The notes under the pieces are model-generated. The model was given only the letters and a program-made list of their open reading frames with translations, did no database searches and was not told where the DNA came from. Of a stretch of 64,000 nucleotides of DNA, positions 25,038-33,967 are shown piece by piece. Made by a program: the position numbers and the translations under genes. The stretch comes from Sphingomonas sp. UBA978 (GTDB lineage: Bacteria > Pseudomonadota > Alphaproteobacteria > Sphingomonadales > Sphingomonadaceae). The stretch's first letter is position 1. Each line of letters starts with the position of its first letter. The DNA is taken from positions 1-64,000 of the forward strand of contig NZ_DBBS01000003.1 in the NCBI RefSeq assembly GCF_002292295.1, written 5' to 3'.

Positions 25038-25898
25038 ATGTCAACGACCTATACGATCGACACCGCGACCAGCCGCGCCAATCCCACGCCCGCGCCGCTG
25101 AAGCGGCTGACCGTGCCTGCGATCCGCCGGCGCAAGGGGGCTGAGCCGCTGGTGATGCTCACCGCCTATACGGTGCGGACGGCGCAGCTGCTCGATCCGC
25201 ATTGCGACATGCTGCTCGTCGGCGACAGCCTGGGGCAGGTGATCTACGGTTTGCCGTCGACGGTGCCGGTGACGCTGGAGATGATGGCGGCGCATGGCGC
25301 GGCGGTGGTGCGCGGCAGCTATCATGCGGTGGTGGTCATCGACATGCCGTTCGGCAGCTACGAGGCCTCGCCGCAACAGGCGTTCGAGAGCGCGGCGCTG
25401 CTGCTCAAGCAGACCGGCGCGGCGGCGGTGAAGCTGGAGGGGGGCGAGGCGATGGCGCCGACCGTCCGTTTCTTGAGCGAACGCGGCATCCCGGTGATGG
25501 GCCATGTCGGCCTGACGCCGCAGGCGGTGAACGTGCTCGGCGGCTATGGCGCGCGCGGACGCACCGAGGCGGAGGCGGCGAAGATCGTCGCGGATGCGAC
25601 CGCAATCGCCGATGCCGGTGCCTTCGCAATCGTGATCGAGGGCGTGATGGAGGATATCGCGATCCGTATCACCGATACCGTCGCCTGTCCGACCATCGGC
25701 ATCGGCGCCTCGGCCCGCTGCGACGGGCAGGTGCTGGTAGCGGAAGACATGCTCGGCCTCTTCGAACGCACCGCCCGCTTCGTGAAGCGCTACGAGGACA
25801 TGGCCGGCCGCATTTCCGCCGCAGCCGAGACCTATGCCGCCGAGGTCCGGGCGCGGAGCTTTCCGGGACCCGACCAGATCTATCCGCCGAGGGGCTGA
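25038..25898 (+). CDS. panB: 3-methyl-2-oxobutanoate hydroxymethyltransferase PanB
   Basis: The first committed enzyme of pantothenate synthesis, adding a hydroxymethyl group from 5,10-methylene-THF to ketoisovalerate. The family blocks MLTAYTVRTAQLLDPHCDML, VGDSLGQVIYG, GSYHAVVVIDMPFGSYE and PVMGHVGLTPQ are present, with catalytic metal-binding aspartates in VGDS and VIDMP. Length 286 is close to the family norm. No panC is in the window. Confidence 0.96.
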   Translation: MSTTYTIDTATSRANPTPAPLKRLTVPAIRRRKGAEPLVMLTAYTVRTAQLLDPHCDMLLVGDSLGQVIYGLPSTVPVTLEMMAAHGAAVVRGSYHAVVVIDMPFGSYEASPQQAFESAALLLKQTGAAAVKLEGGEAMAPTVRFLSERGIPVMGHVGLTPQAVNVLGGYGARGRTEAEAAKIVADATAIADAGAFAIVIEGVMEDIAIRITDTVACPTIGIGASARCDGQVLVAEDMLGLFERTARFVKRYEDMAGRISAAAETYAAEVRARSFPGPDQIYPPRG

Positions 25899-25996
25899 TC
25901 CGGCGGGGTCGTTACGCCACCTTTTGTTTCCCGGCGCTGATCGCTAAGGATGCGCGCCGTTCCCCCTTTTTCCTGTCTCTTTGTCCGGAGCCCTCC

Positions 25997-26749
25997 TTGG
26001 CCCTTACGCCGCAAAACAACGAAGCGTTCCTGCGCGAGGTCGACGACGAGCTGCGCCGCGACCAGTTGATGACGTTCTGGGAACGCTATGGCCGCTGGAC
26101 GATCGCCGCGATCGTGCTGGCGCTCGTCGCCTTCGCGGGGTTCCTCTACTGGCAGCATCGCCGCACCGAGGCCGCGGGCGTCGAGGGCGAACAGTTGCAG
26201 GCCGCCTATGACGCGCTCGGCAACAGCCAGCCGGACCAGGCGGCCAAGACGCTGGCGCCGATCGCCGCGTCGGGCCGAGACGGCTACAAGGCGCTGGCGC
26301 TGATGACCGAGGCGGACATCCTGCTCAGCAAGAAGCAGGACAAGGCCGCCGCCGCCAAGTTCGCGGCGATCGCCGCCGACACCAGCATCGCCCAGCCGTT
26401 CCGCGACCTCGCGCTGATCCGCCAGACCGTCGCCGAATTCGACACGCTGAAGCCGCAGGTGGTCATCGAGCGGCTGCGGCCGCTGGCGGTGACGGGCAAC
26501 GCCTATTTCGGCAGCGCCGGCGAGCTGGTGGCGATCGCCTATCTCGCCAGCGGCCGCAAGGACCTTGCCGGACAGCTGTTCGGCCAGATGGCGAAGGACG
26601 AGACGGTGCCCGAATCGATCCGTCAACGCAGCGTTCAGATGGCCGGCGCGATGGGCGTCGAGGATGGCGCGAATGCTGCCGCGAACGTCCGCGTCGTCAC
26701 CCCCGCCAGCGCCCCCGCCGCACAATCCAAGGAAGCACCCGCGCAATGA
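25997..26749 (+). CDS. yfgM: YfgM-like TPR membrane protein, TTG start
   Basis: A 250-residue protein with a single membrane helix (IAAIVLALVAFAGFLYW, about 35-52) and a C-terminal tetratricopeptide-like domain with NSQPDQAAKTLAPIAASG repeats. This is the YfgM/Tetratricopeptide_2 family, a periplasmic protein linked with the Sec translocon and BamB. Start: TTG at 25997 with CCGGAG 7 bases upstream gives MALTPQNNEAFL; a longer frame from panB would be a shadow. It overlaps bamB by 4 bases (ATGA). Confidence 0.85.
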   Translation: MALTPQNNEAFLREVDDELRRDQLMTFWERYGRWTIAAIVLALVAFAGFLYWQHRRTEAAGVEGEQLQAAYDALGNSQPDQAAKTLAPIAASGRDGYKALALMTEADILLSKKQDKAAAAKFAAIAADTSIAQPFRDLALIRQTVAEFDTLKPQVVIERLRPLAVTGNAYFGSAGELVAIAYLASGRKDLAGQLFGQMAKDETVPESIRQRSVQMAGAMGVEDGANAAANVRVVTPASAPAAQSKEAPAQ

Positions 26750-28089
26750 GCCAGTATCGGGCGACCACGACATATCGGGCCACGGTGGCGGTGGCCGCGC
26801 TGATGGCGCTGTCCGCGTGCGGCATCTTCAAGGGCGGTGGCCCCAAGAAGACGCCGACGGTGGGCGAGCGCGTGCCGATCCTCGCCTCCGAGAATGCGAT
26901 CGAGGCGGACAAGACGATCGCCGACATCCAGGTGACGCTGCCCGCGGCGACCACCAACGACGCCTGGTCGCAGCCGGGCGGCAATGCGGCCAAGTCGATG
27001 GGGCAGCTCGCGCTCGCCGAGGCGCCGACGCGGCGCTGGCAGGCGTCGATCAACGGCGGCTCGCCACGCGAGCGGCTGGGCGCGGCACCGGTGGTGGCGG
27101 ACAACAAGCTGTTCGTCGTCGACGTGCAGGCGGGACTGCATGCCTTCGCGGCGGATACCGGCGCGAAGCTGTGGGATGCGAGCGTCAGCAGCGGCGACCA
27201 GAACCGCCCGGCGCGCTTCGGCGGTGGCGTCAGCTATGAGGACGGCCGCGTCTTCGCCTCCGACGGCCTCGGCGACGTGGTCGCGTTCAACGCGGCGGAC
27301 GGCAAGGAAGTGTGGCGCGCCAAGCCCGGCGGCCCGCTGCGCGGCGCGCCGACGGTCGCCAACGGCTCCGTCTATGTCGAGAGCCAGGACAATCAGGTGT
27401 TCGCGCTCGATCAGAGCGACGGCAAGGTGCAATGGGCGCAGTCCGGCACGCTGGAGACGCAGGGCGTGTTCGGCGTCGCGGCGCCCGCGGCCAGCCAGGG
27501 AACCATCGTCACCGGCTTCTCCAGCGGCGAACTCAACGCCTATCGCTACGAGAACGGCCGCGTGCTGTGGGGCGACGCGCTGTCGCGCACCTCGATCACC
27601 ACCTCGGTGTCGAGCCTGTCGGATATCGACGCCGCGCCGGTGATCGACAACGGCCGCGTCTTCGCGGTCGGGCAGGGCGGTCGCATGGTCAGCCTCGACC
27701 TCGCCACCGGCCAGCGCCTGTGGGAGCAGAATTTCGCCGGCATCTCGACGCCGTGGATCGCGGGCGAATGGCTGTTCGTCGTCACCGACGATGCCCGCCT
27801 CGTCTGCCTCGCGCGGTCGAACGGCAAGGCGCGCTGGATCGCGCAGCTGCAGCGGTTCAAGAACGCGAAGAAGAACAAGGGGCCGCAGGTCACCTGGTTC
27901 GGCCCGGTGCTGGCGGGCAACCGGCTGGTGATGACGAATTCGCTCGGCCGGATCGTGTTCGCCTCGCCCAACGACGGCAGCGTCGTGTCGACGATCGATG
28001 CCAAGGACGCCTTCGCACTGCCGCCGATCGTCGCCAACGGCACGCTGTACACGCTCGGCCAGTCGGGCAAGATCACCGCCTACAAGTGA
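26746..28089 (+). CDS. bamB: Outer-membrane assembly lipoprotein BamB
   Basis: The 447-residue protein has a lipobox (LMALSACG, Cys25) and an eight-bladed PQQ-like propeller with repeats such as NAADGKEVWRAKPGGPLRGAPT and QSDGKVQWAQSG. It is the BAM-complex lipoprotein that helps insert outer-membrane beta-barrels. The yfgM-bamB-der order is the standard syntenic group. Confidence 0.94.
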   Translation: MSQYRATTTYRATVAVAALMALSACGIFKGGGPKKTPTVGERVPILASENAIEADKTIADIQVTLPAATTNDAWSQPGGNAAKSMGQLALAEAPTRRWQASINGGSPRERLGAAPVVADNKLFVVDVQAGLHAFAADTGAKLWDASVSSGDQNRPARFGGGVSYEDGRVFASDGLGDVVAFNAADGKEVWRAKPGGPLRGAPTVANGSVYVESQDNQVFALDQSDGKVQWAQSGTLETQGVFGVAAPAASQGTIVTGFSSGELNAYRYENGRVLWGDALSRTSITTSVSSLSDIDAAPVIDNGRVFAVGQGGRMVSLDLATGQRLWEQNFAGISTPWIAGEWLFVVTDDARLVCLARSNGKARWIAQLQRFKNAKKNKGPQVTWFGPVLAGNRLVMTNSLGRIVFASPNDGSVVSTIDAKDAFALPPIVANGTLYTLGQSGKITAYK

Positions 28090-28105
28090 TCGGTTGATGT
28101 CGCCG

Positions 28106-28130
28106 CGTCCTCCCCGTGCCGGGGAGGACG
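28106..28130 (+). terminator. Hairpin between bamB and der
   Basis: CGTCCTCCCC (28106-28115) pairs fully with GGGGAGGACG (28121-28130) around a GTGCC loop. No T run follows, so it is either a weak terminator or an mRNA-stabilising repeat. Confidence 0.5.
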
Positions 28131-28178
28131 TCAGGCGCACCATTCCCTTATCCCGCCACTTCTTCTAGGAGCGCGGGC

Positions 28179-29552
28179 ATGTCCCGTCTCCCCACCGTCG
28201 CGATCGTCGGCCGTCCCAATGTCGGCAAGTCGACGCTGTTCAACCGCCTCGTCGGCAAGAAGCTCGCGCTGGTCGACGACCGGCCCGGCGTCACCCGCGA
28301 CCGGCGGGAGGGCGATGCGCATCTGATCGGCCTCGATTTCCGCGTCATCGACACCGCCGGGTACGAGGATCACGACGCGCAGACGCTGCCCGGCCGCATG
28401 CGCCTGCAGACCGAGGCGGCGGTGGGGCAGGCCGATGTCGCGGTGTTCCTGTTCGACGCGCGCGCGGGCATCGTGCCGCTGGACGAGGAGATCGGCCGCT
28501 GGCTGCGCCAGTCGACCACGCCGATCGTGCTGGTCGCCAACAAGGCGGAGGGCAAGGCAGGCGAACAGGGCATCCTCGAATCGCTCAGCCTCGGCTTCGG
28601 CGATCCGGTGCAATTGTCCGCCGAACATGGCGAGGGCATGGGCGACCTGTTCGAGGCGCTGCTGCCGCATATCGAGCGCGTGCTCGCCGAGACGCCCGAG
28701 GAGGAGGACGACGACCGTCCCGACGCGCCGCTGAAGCTCGCGATCGTCGGGCGGCCGAATGCGGGCAAGTCGACGCTCATCAACCGGATGCTCGGCGAGG
28801 ACCGGATGATTACCGGTCCCGAGGCCGGCATCACCCGTGATTCGATCGCGGTCGACTGGCTGTGGCAGGACCCGAAGGGGGAGCCGCGCCCGGTGCGCCT
28901 GATCGACACCGCCGGCATGCGCAAGCGCGCCAAGGTGCAGGACAAGCTGGAGAGGATGTCGGTCGCCGACGCGCTCCACGCGGTCGATTTCGCCGAGGTC
29001 GTCGTGCTGCTGCTCGATGCGACACTGGGGCTGGAGGCGCAGGACCTGCGCATCGCCGACAAAGTGCTGGAGGAAGGGCGCGCACTCGTCATCGCGCTCA
29101 ACAAATGGGACGTCGCCGAAAACGCCTCGTCGCTGTTCAACGGCGTCAAGCGCGCGCTGGAGGACGGGCTCAGCCAGGTGAAGGGCGTCACCGTGATGAC
29201 CGTGTCGGCGGCGACGGGCAAGGGCATCGACCAGCTTATCCAGGCGTGTTTCGACACGCGCGAGGCGTGGTCGAAGCGCGTCGGCACCGGCGAGATGAAC
29301 CGCTGGTTCGAACGCGCGATCGAGGCGAACCCGCCGCCCGCCCCCGGCGGCAAGCGCATCAAGATGCGCTACGTGACGCAGGTCAAGACGCGGCCGCCCA
29401 GCTTCGTGATCTTTGGCACCCGCGTGGACCAGCTGCCGGCAAGTTACGCGCGCTATCTGGTGAATTCGATGCGCAAGGAACTGGGATTCGGTGCCGTTCC
29501 GGTCCGGATCACCTTCCGCGCGCCTAAAAATCCTTTCGACAACAAGGATTGA
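28179..29552 (+). CDS. der: Ribosome-assembly GTPase Der (EngA)
   Basis: Tandem GTPase domains: first GRPNVGKSTLFNRL with DTAGYE and NKAEG, second GRPNAGKSTLINRM with DTAGMRKR and NKWDV, followed by a KH-like C-terminal domain ending SMRKELGFGAVPVRITFR. It acts in 50S subunit assembly. The ATG at 28179 (AGGAG about 9 bases upstream) gives the standard MSRLPTVAIVG start. Confidence 0.97.
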   Translation: MSRLPTVAIVGRPNVGKSTLFNRLVGKKLALVDDRPGVTRDRREGDAHLIGLDFRVIDTAGYEDHDAQTLPGRMRLQTEAAVGQADVAVFLFDARAGIVPLDEEIGRWLRQSTTPIVLVANKAEGKAGEQGILESLSLGFGDPVQLSAEHGEGMGDLFEALLPHIERVLAETPEEEDDDRPDAPLKLAIVGRPNAGKSTLINRMLGEDRMITGPEAGITRDSIAVDWLWQDPKGEPRPVRLIDTAGMRKRAKVQDKLERMSVADALHAVDFAEVVVLLLDATLGLEAQDLRIADKVLEEGRALVIALNKWDVAENASSLFNGVKRALEDGLSQVKGVTVMTVSAATGKGIDQLIQACFDTREAWSKRVGTGEMNRWFERAIEANPPPAPGGKRIKMRYVTQVKTRPPSFVIFGTRVDQLPASYARYLVNSMRKELGFGAVPVRITFRAPKNPFDNKD

Positions 29553-29641
29553 TACGCGGCGTCGGCAACGTCGTGTTTACCGCTTTCGCGTAATCGTGCC
29601 TGCGAACCTTGATGGGACGTCCGTCAACCGGGGAGATGGCA

Positions 29642-30064
29642 GTGTCGTTCGAAGGCAGCACGTTGGTGGATTGGGCGGCCTTCGCGAAGGCGCGGAGCGA
29701 GCTCGGCGCCGGGTTCGTGCGCATCCTCGGCTATTTCCGCGAGGACGGCGTCAAATCGGTCGCGGCGATCGAACAGGCGATGCGCAGCAACAGCGCCGCC
29801 GCGATGGTCATCCCCGCGCACACGCTGAAGGGCGAATCGCGCCAGTTCGGTGCCGAGCCACTGGCCACGCTCGCGGAGACGATCGAGGAGATCGCGCGCG
29901 ACTGCGTCGAGCGGCAGGACAGCTGCGAGGAGGCGCTGGAGCATGTCGTGCGGCTGCGCCCGCTGTTCTTCGAAACGCTCGGCCTGCTGGAGCGCGAGGC
30001 CAATCCGCTCGTCTCGCGCCGTCCCGCCGGTGGCGGCTTCGGCCGCAAGCCCGCGGGCCATTGA
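29642..30064 (+). CDS. Orphan histidine phosphotransfer (Hpt) protein
   Basis: A single Hpt domain (about residues 10-125) with the phosphorylation site in IPAHTLKGESRQFGA. Such proteins relay phosphate between hybrid kinases and response regulators. GTG at 29642 is preferred to ATG 29636 because GGGGAG abuts the latter. There is no kinase or regulator gene next to it. Confidence 0.87.
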   Translation: MSFEGSTLVDWAAFAKARSELGAGFVRILGYFREDGVKSVAAIEQAMRSNSAAAMVIPAHTLKGESRQFGAEPLATLAETIEEIARDCVERQDSCEEALEHVVRLRPLFFETLGLLEREANPLVSRRPAGGGFGRKPAGH

Positions 30065-30092
30065 TCGACGGGATCGCGCGGGCGATCCTGCG

Positions 30093-30287
30093 ATGATGGT
30101 GATCTGGTTCGTCGCGACGTTCCTGCTGCTGCTCTGGAACGCAGCCTATTGCTGTCTCACGGTCCGGCGCGATCTTGCCGGGCCGGCCCCGGCGCGCGGC
30201 GTGTGGGGCCTGTTCGCACTTGCCGGCACCATGTCGGTCATCGCGATGGCGGTGCTGGGCATCGGCGTCGGCATGTCGGGGATCTGA
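30093..30287 (+). CDS. Small membrane protein (64 aa)
   Basis: Two hydrophobic helices separated by a short basic loop (IWFVATFLLLLWNAAYCC, then LFALAGTMSVIAMAVLGIG). ATG at 30093 (or 30096) opens 28 bp after the Hpt stop codon. Codon use suits a real gene, but no family is recognised. Confidence 0.65.
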   Translation: MMVIWFVATFLLLLWNAAYCCLTVRRDLAGPAPARGVWGLFALAGTMSVIAMAVLGIGVGMSGI

Positions 30288-30376
30288 GGACCCGCATCGC
30301 GGGGCATGCCGATCCCGCGATTGACTGACGGCGCGTCCCGGCGGACGATCCGCCATCGTCCCCCGCAGATCGCCTC

Positions 30377-31882
30377 ATGCCCCCAGCCAGCGTTGCTTCC
30401 CACGATATACCGCCATCCGCCACCGGCCTCGACCGTGCGCCGGCGCGGCTGCTGCTGTTCGGGCTGCTCGGCTTTTCGGCGGGTTTGCCCTTCTACATGT
30501 TCTCGACCGTGCTCGCGCTGCGGCTGACGCAGCATGGCGTCGGGCTGGTGGTGATCGGCTTCTTCGCCTGGATCACGCTGCTGCCGACGTGCAAGTTCCT
30601 GTGGGCGCCGCTGCTCGACCGCGTCGCGGTACCGGGGTTCGGGCGCTATTGGGGCAAGCGGCGCGGGTGGATCATGCTGGCACAGCTCGGCATCGCCACC
30701 TCGCTTGTCGCGCTGGCGGCGAACAGCGGCGACCGGAGCCTGCCGCTGACCGCGCTGGCGGCGGTGTTGCTGGCGTTCTGGACGACGACTCTGGAGGTCG
30801 CTGCCGATGCGTGGCGGATCGAGATCGCCCCGAGCGAGGCGGAGCAGGGCCCGATCGTCGCCGCCAACCTGTGGGGCTATCGCAGCGCGATGGTCGCGGC
30901 GGGCAGCGGCGCGCTGATCGTCGCCGATGGCGCCGGCTGGACCGCCGCCTATCTGCTGATCGCGATCGCCGCCTTCGCGCCGTTCCCGATCCTCGCGGCG
31001 ATGCGGCCTGATCCGGACGGCGGCGGCGGGCGCGGCGTCGCGCTCGCGACCGGCCTGCTGGCCAGCGTCGCGATCCTGCTCGTCGTCGCCGCGGCGAGCG
31101 CGGTCGTCGGTTGGCTGGTGCTCGGCGCCGCGGCCTCGGCCGGGATCGATGCGCGTAGCAACGTGACGCCGGTCGTGCTCGCGCTCTGCCTGCTGCCGTT
31201 CGTGGCGATGGCGCTCGCGCTGCCGCGCATCCGCCGGGCGCAGGCCGACGATCCGCTGCGGCGGTCGGCGGCGATCGGGCCCTATGTCGATGTGTTCTGG
31301 CGCTACGGCTATGGCGCGCTGGCGGTGCTCGCCTTCGTGTCGCTGTACCGGATGGGCGACGTGCTCGCGCTCACGTTGTCGAAGCCGCTGGTCAAGGCGG
31401 CGGGCTACAGCCTGCGCGCGATCGGCATCGCCGATGGTGTCGTCGCGCTGGCGGCGAGCATGGCGGGGGTGGCGCTGGGCGGCTGGCTGGTGACATGCTG
31501 GCGGCAGGGATGGACGCTCGCGCTCGGCGCGCTGCTCGCGGCCATCGGCAATTGGGGCTTCGTCTGGCTGGCGCACCGGCCGGCGGGGACGCTGGTGCTC
31601 TATACCGCCACCGCGCTCGACCAGTTCGGCAACGGCTTCGCCGGCGCGGTGTTCGTCGTCTATCTGTCGATGCTCGTCCATCCGCGCCATGCGGGCGCGC
31701 AATATGCCTTCCTCTCCGGCTTCGCCTTCCTGTTGCCGCGGCTGCTTGCCGGGGCCTCCGGGTCGATGCAGGCACGGATCGGCTATGACGGCTTCTTCCT
31801 GCTGTCGGGCGCGCTCAGCCTCGCCGCGATCCCCCTGCTGCCGTGGGTGACGCGGCTGCGGCCACGGGATGCGGCCGCATGA
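30377..31882 (+). CDS. ampG: AmpG-family muropeptide permease
   Basis: An MFS transporter of 501 residues with the AmpG signature GFSAGLPFYMFSTVLALRLT and ITLLPTCKFLWAPLLDR, and about twelve hydrophobic segments. AmpG imports anhydromuropeptides (GlcNAc-anhydroMurNAc peptides) for cell-wall recycling and beta-lactamase induction. It overlaps the next gene by four bases (ATGA), which strongly suggests that the hydrolase works with the transported wall fragments. Confidence 0.93.
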   Translation: MPPASVASHDIPPSATGLDRAPARLLLFGLLGFSAGLPFYMFSTVLALRLTQHGVGLVVIGFFAWITLLPTCKFLWAPLLDRVAVPGFGRYWGKRRGWIMLAQLGIATSLVALAANSGDRSLPLTALAAVLLAFWTTTLEVAADAWRIEIAPSEAEQGPIVAANLWGYRSAMVAAGSGALIVADGAGWTAAYLLIAIAAFAPFPILAAMRPDPDGGGGRGVALATGLLASVAILLVVAAASAVVGWLVLGAAASAGIDARSNVTPVVLALCLLPFVAMALALPRIRRAQADDPLRRSAAIGPYVDVFWRYGYGALAVLAFVSLYRMGDVLALTLSKPLVKAAGYSLRAIGIADGVVALAASMAGVALGGWLVTCWRQGWTLALGALLAAIGNWGFVWLAHRPAGTLVLYTATALDQFGNGFAGAVFVVYLSMLVHPRHAGAQYAFLSGFAFLLPRLLAGASGSMQARIGYDGFFLLSGALSLAAIPLLPWVTRLRPRDAAA

Positions 31883-32919
31883 TCGAACCGGTGCTGGCCG
31901 ATGCCTTCGCACCCGTTGCGGAGGCGGTCTCCGACGGGCGCCTGCCCGGCGCGACATTGGGGCTCGTCACCCGTGACGGCGCGCGCGAGGTACGCGTGGC
32001 GGGGCAGGCGGCGCTGCTCCCTGCGCCGGAACCGCTCACCCGCGCGCACTGGTTCGATCTCGCCTCGCTGACCAAGGTGCTCGCGACGACGACGATAATC
32101 CTGACGCTGGCGGATCAGGGGCGGATCGGCCTCGACCGGCCGCTGACCGACGCCATCCCAGACCTGCGCCAATATGACGTCGACCATGCGGCGGAGCGGC
32201 GGCTGACCTTTCGCGACTGCCTGTCGCATGCCACCCATCTGCCAGCGGTCGCGCCGATCTATACCTATGGCGACGATCCGCAGCGGCTGCGCGCCTTCGT
32301 TTTACAGCGCGCATGGCCGGCCGGGCCGCCGGTCTATTCGGACATCAACTTCATCCTGCTCGGCATCGCGATCGAGCGGATCACGGGGAGGGGCCTCGAC
32401 GGCTGGCCGCTGCCGCCAGGGCTCGGCTATGGCCCGCCGCCCGGCCCCGCAGTCGCAACCGAGGCATGCACATGGCGCGGGCGGGTCCTGCGCGGCGAAG
32501 TGCATGACGAAAACGCTGCCGCGCTCGGCGGTGCGGCGGGTCATGCGGGGCTGTTCGGCACCGTCGATGGCGTGCTCGACGCGGCGCAGGGCCTGCTTGA
32601 CGGCAGCGGTGCGTCGCCGGCGATGCTGGATGCGATCCTCGCGCGGCAGCACGGCCACCGGACCTGCGGCTGGGAACGGCGCTTTGCCGGCTGGCCGGGC
32701 GGCGATGCCTGTTCGGACGCAACGATCGGCCATACCGGCTTCACCGGCACCGGCCTGTGGATCGATGTCGAGCGTGGACTCGCCTGGACATTGCTCACCA
32801 ACCGCGTCCATCCGACCCGCCATCGCGACAGCGGCATCTTCGCGCTGCGCCCCGCAGTCGGCGAGGCGGTGATCGCCGCTTTCGACCGGGCTCAGTCTGC
32901 CAAGCCGGTCGCCAGATAG
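31879..32919 (+). CDS. Serine hydrolase of the beta-lactamase/AmpC fold
   Basis: A 346-residue protein with the SxxK motif (SLTK, Ser63-Lys66), YSDIN in the YxN position and HTGFTGTG in the KTG position. It is a class C-like serine hydrolase: beta-lactamase, DD-peptidase or esterase type. No signal peptide is evident, so it is probably cytoplasmic, consistent with acting on imported muropeptides. Its end overlaps the convergent amidotransferase gene by 28 bases. Confidence 0.86.
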   Translation: MIEPVLADAFAPVAEAVSDGRLPGATLGLVTRDGAREVRVAGQAALLPAPEPLTRAHWFDLASLTKVLATTTIILTLADQGRIGLDRPLTDAIPDLRQYDVDHAAERRLTFRDCLSHATHLPAVAPIYTYGDDPQRLRAFVLQRAWPAGPPVYSDINFILLGIAIERITGRGLDGWPLPPGLGYGPPPGPAVATEACTWRGRVLRGEVHDENAAALGGAAGHAGLFGTVDGVLDAAQGLLDGSGASPAMLDAILARQHGHRTCGWERRFAGWPGGDACSDATIGHTGFTGTGLWIDVERGLAWTLLTNRVHPTRHRDSGIFALRPAVGEAVIAAFDRAQSAKPVAR

Positions 32920-33590
32920 CGGTTGAGCCACGCGCCGATCGCCGCATTGTCGCTGCGCCCGTCGAGCGAGTGCGTCGCCATCACACGCAAAGACTCATCG
33001 ATGTCGGGCGCAGTGTGCGCGCCGATCAGCGCGCGGCCGTAGTCCGCGTCGAACTCCGGGTGGAATTGCAGCGTCAGCGCATCGCCATCGGTATAGGCAA
33101 GAGCTGCGCAGGGGGTGAACGCGTTCGATGCCAGCACTCGTGCGTCCGCCGGCGGCTGTATGACCTGATCCTGATGCGACGCCATCGCCGCGACGCCGCT
33201 CTCCAGCCCCGCCACCGGAATGGCGAGATCGTAGCGGGTGAGGCCAAGCCCCCAGCCTTGCGGCGCCTTGGCCACGGTGCCGCCGAAGGCGTGCGCGATC
33301 GCCTGATGCCCAAAACAGATGCCGATCAGCCGCCGCCGTCCGCGTGCCGCGCGCAGGAATGCAGCCAGCGCGTCGACCCAGCCGATTCCGCCGTTCACCC
33401 CCGCGGGCGACCCGGTGACGACATAGGCGTCGCATGCCCCCACGTCAGCGGGCAGGGCGCCAGCGCGGACATCATAGCGGCTGTAACGATGGTCAGGACC
33501 GAGCAGCCGCGCGACCATATACGGGTAGTCGCCATGCGCGCGGGCAAGTTCGCCCGGAGGCGCGCCGGTTTCAAGGATGCCGATATGCAT
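32892..33590 (-). CDS. Class I glutamine amidotransferase-like protein
   Basis: A 232-residue single-domain amidotransferase with the nucleophile Cys92 in IGICFGHQ and catalytic FHPEF near the end. It is a free-standing GATase family member (GuaA-like subgroup; gamma-glutamyl hydrolase-type also possible). Start 33590 is chosen because GGAG is 7 bases upstream and MHIGILETG is the family start; the longer frame has arginine-rich composition. The C terminus overlaps the convergent hydrolase gene. Confidence 0.88.
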   Translation of the reverse strand: MHIGILETGAPPGELARAHGDYPYMVARLLGPDHRYSRYDVRAGALPADVGACDAYVVTGSPAGVNGGIGWVDALAAFLRAARGRRRLIGICFGHQAIAHAFGGTVAKAPQGWGLGLTRYDLAIPVAGLESGVAAMASHQDQVIQPPADARVLASNAFTPCAALAYTDGDALTLQFHPEFDADYGRALIGAHTAPDIDESLRVMATHSLDGRSDNAAIGAWLNRYLATGLAD

Positions 33591-33768
33591 GCGGACGCTC
33601 CGGAGCCGTCGTCGATATGGGAACCGCGGGGGAGAATCCGGATACGCCGGTGGACTCGATCCCCCGCGCCCCAACGCGCCGGTGCCGGTCTTACCGGCGG
33701 GCTCCACTCCGTCTATATCTCATTGACGGCGCGTTCTGGGCAGCGCGTCTGTACGCCGGATTGCGCCC

Positions 33769-33795
33769 AAAAAAAAGGCCGGTCAAAGACCGGCC
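33769..33795 (-). terminator. Strong intrinsic terminator, minus strand
   Basis: GGCCGGTC pairs with GACCGGCC around TTT, followed by eight T on the minus strand. It has no protein gene to end on that strand, pointing to the candidate small RNA; on the plus strand it is followed by GGAAAGTTTTT and could be weakly bidirectional. Confidence 0.75.
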
Positions 33796-33862
33796 GGAAA
33801 GTTTTTAGGAGAGGATGCCTGAAAGGCAGGGTCTTTGTGCACCGCAGCACGGGCTCGAGCAA
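33769..33862 (-). ncRNA. Candidate small RNA with own promoter and terminator
   Basis: No minus-strand gene precedes the strong terminator at 33769-33795, so an independent transcript is likely. TTGTGC (33893-33898) and CATATT (33869-33874), 18 bases apart, can serve as a promoter. The transcript of about 94 nt would contain a GCCT/AGGC hairpin, then a single-stranded CAUCCUCUCCUAAAAACU stretch complementary to Shine-Dalgarno sequences, then the terminator. A 29-codon plus-strand frame (33815-33904) with AGGAG 3 bases before ATG exists at the same place. The 33591-33967 interval has no other gene. Confidence 0.4.
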
Positions 33863-33967
33863 TTGCAAAATATGCAATCCAGCGTTCGTCTCGCACAATC
33901 ATAGCGCTACCATAGACCCATACGAGGCAGTTGCGCACCGCCGGCCATCCGCATAGCGGTGTCGGCC

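Noticed and set aside
33713..33898. 61-codon minus-strand frame over the candidate small RNA
   Set aside because: No ribosome-binding site, crosses the strong terminator stem; a noncoding transcript explains the region better.
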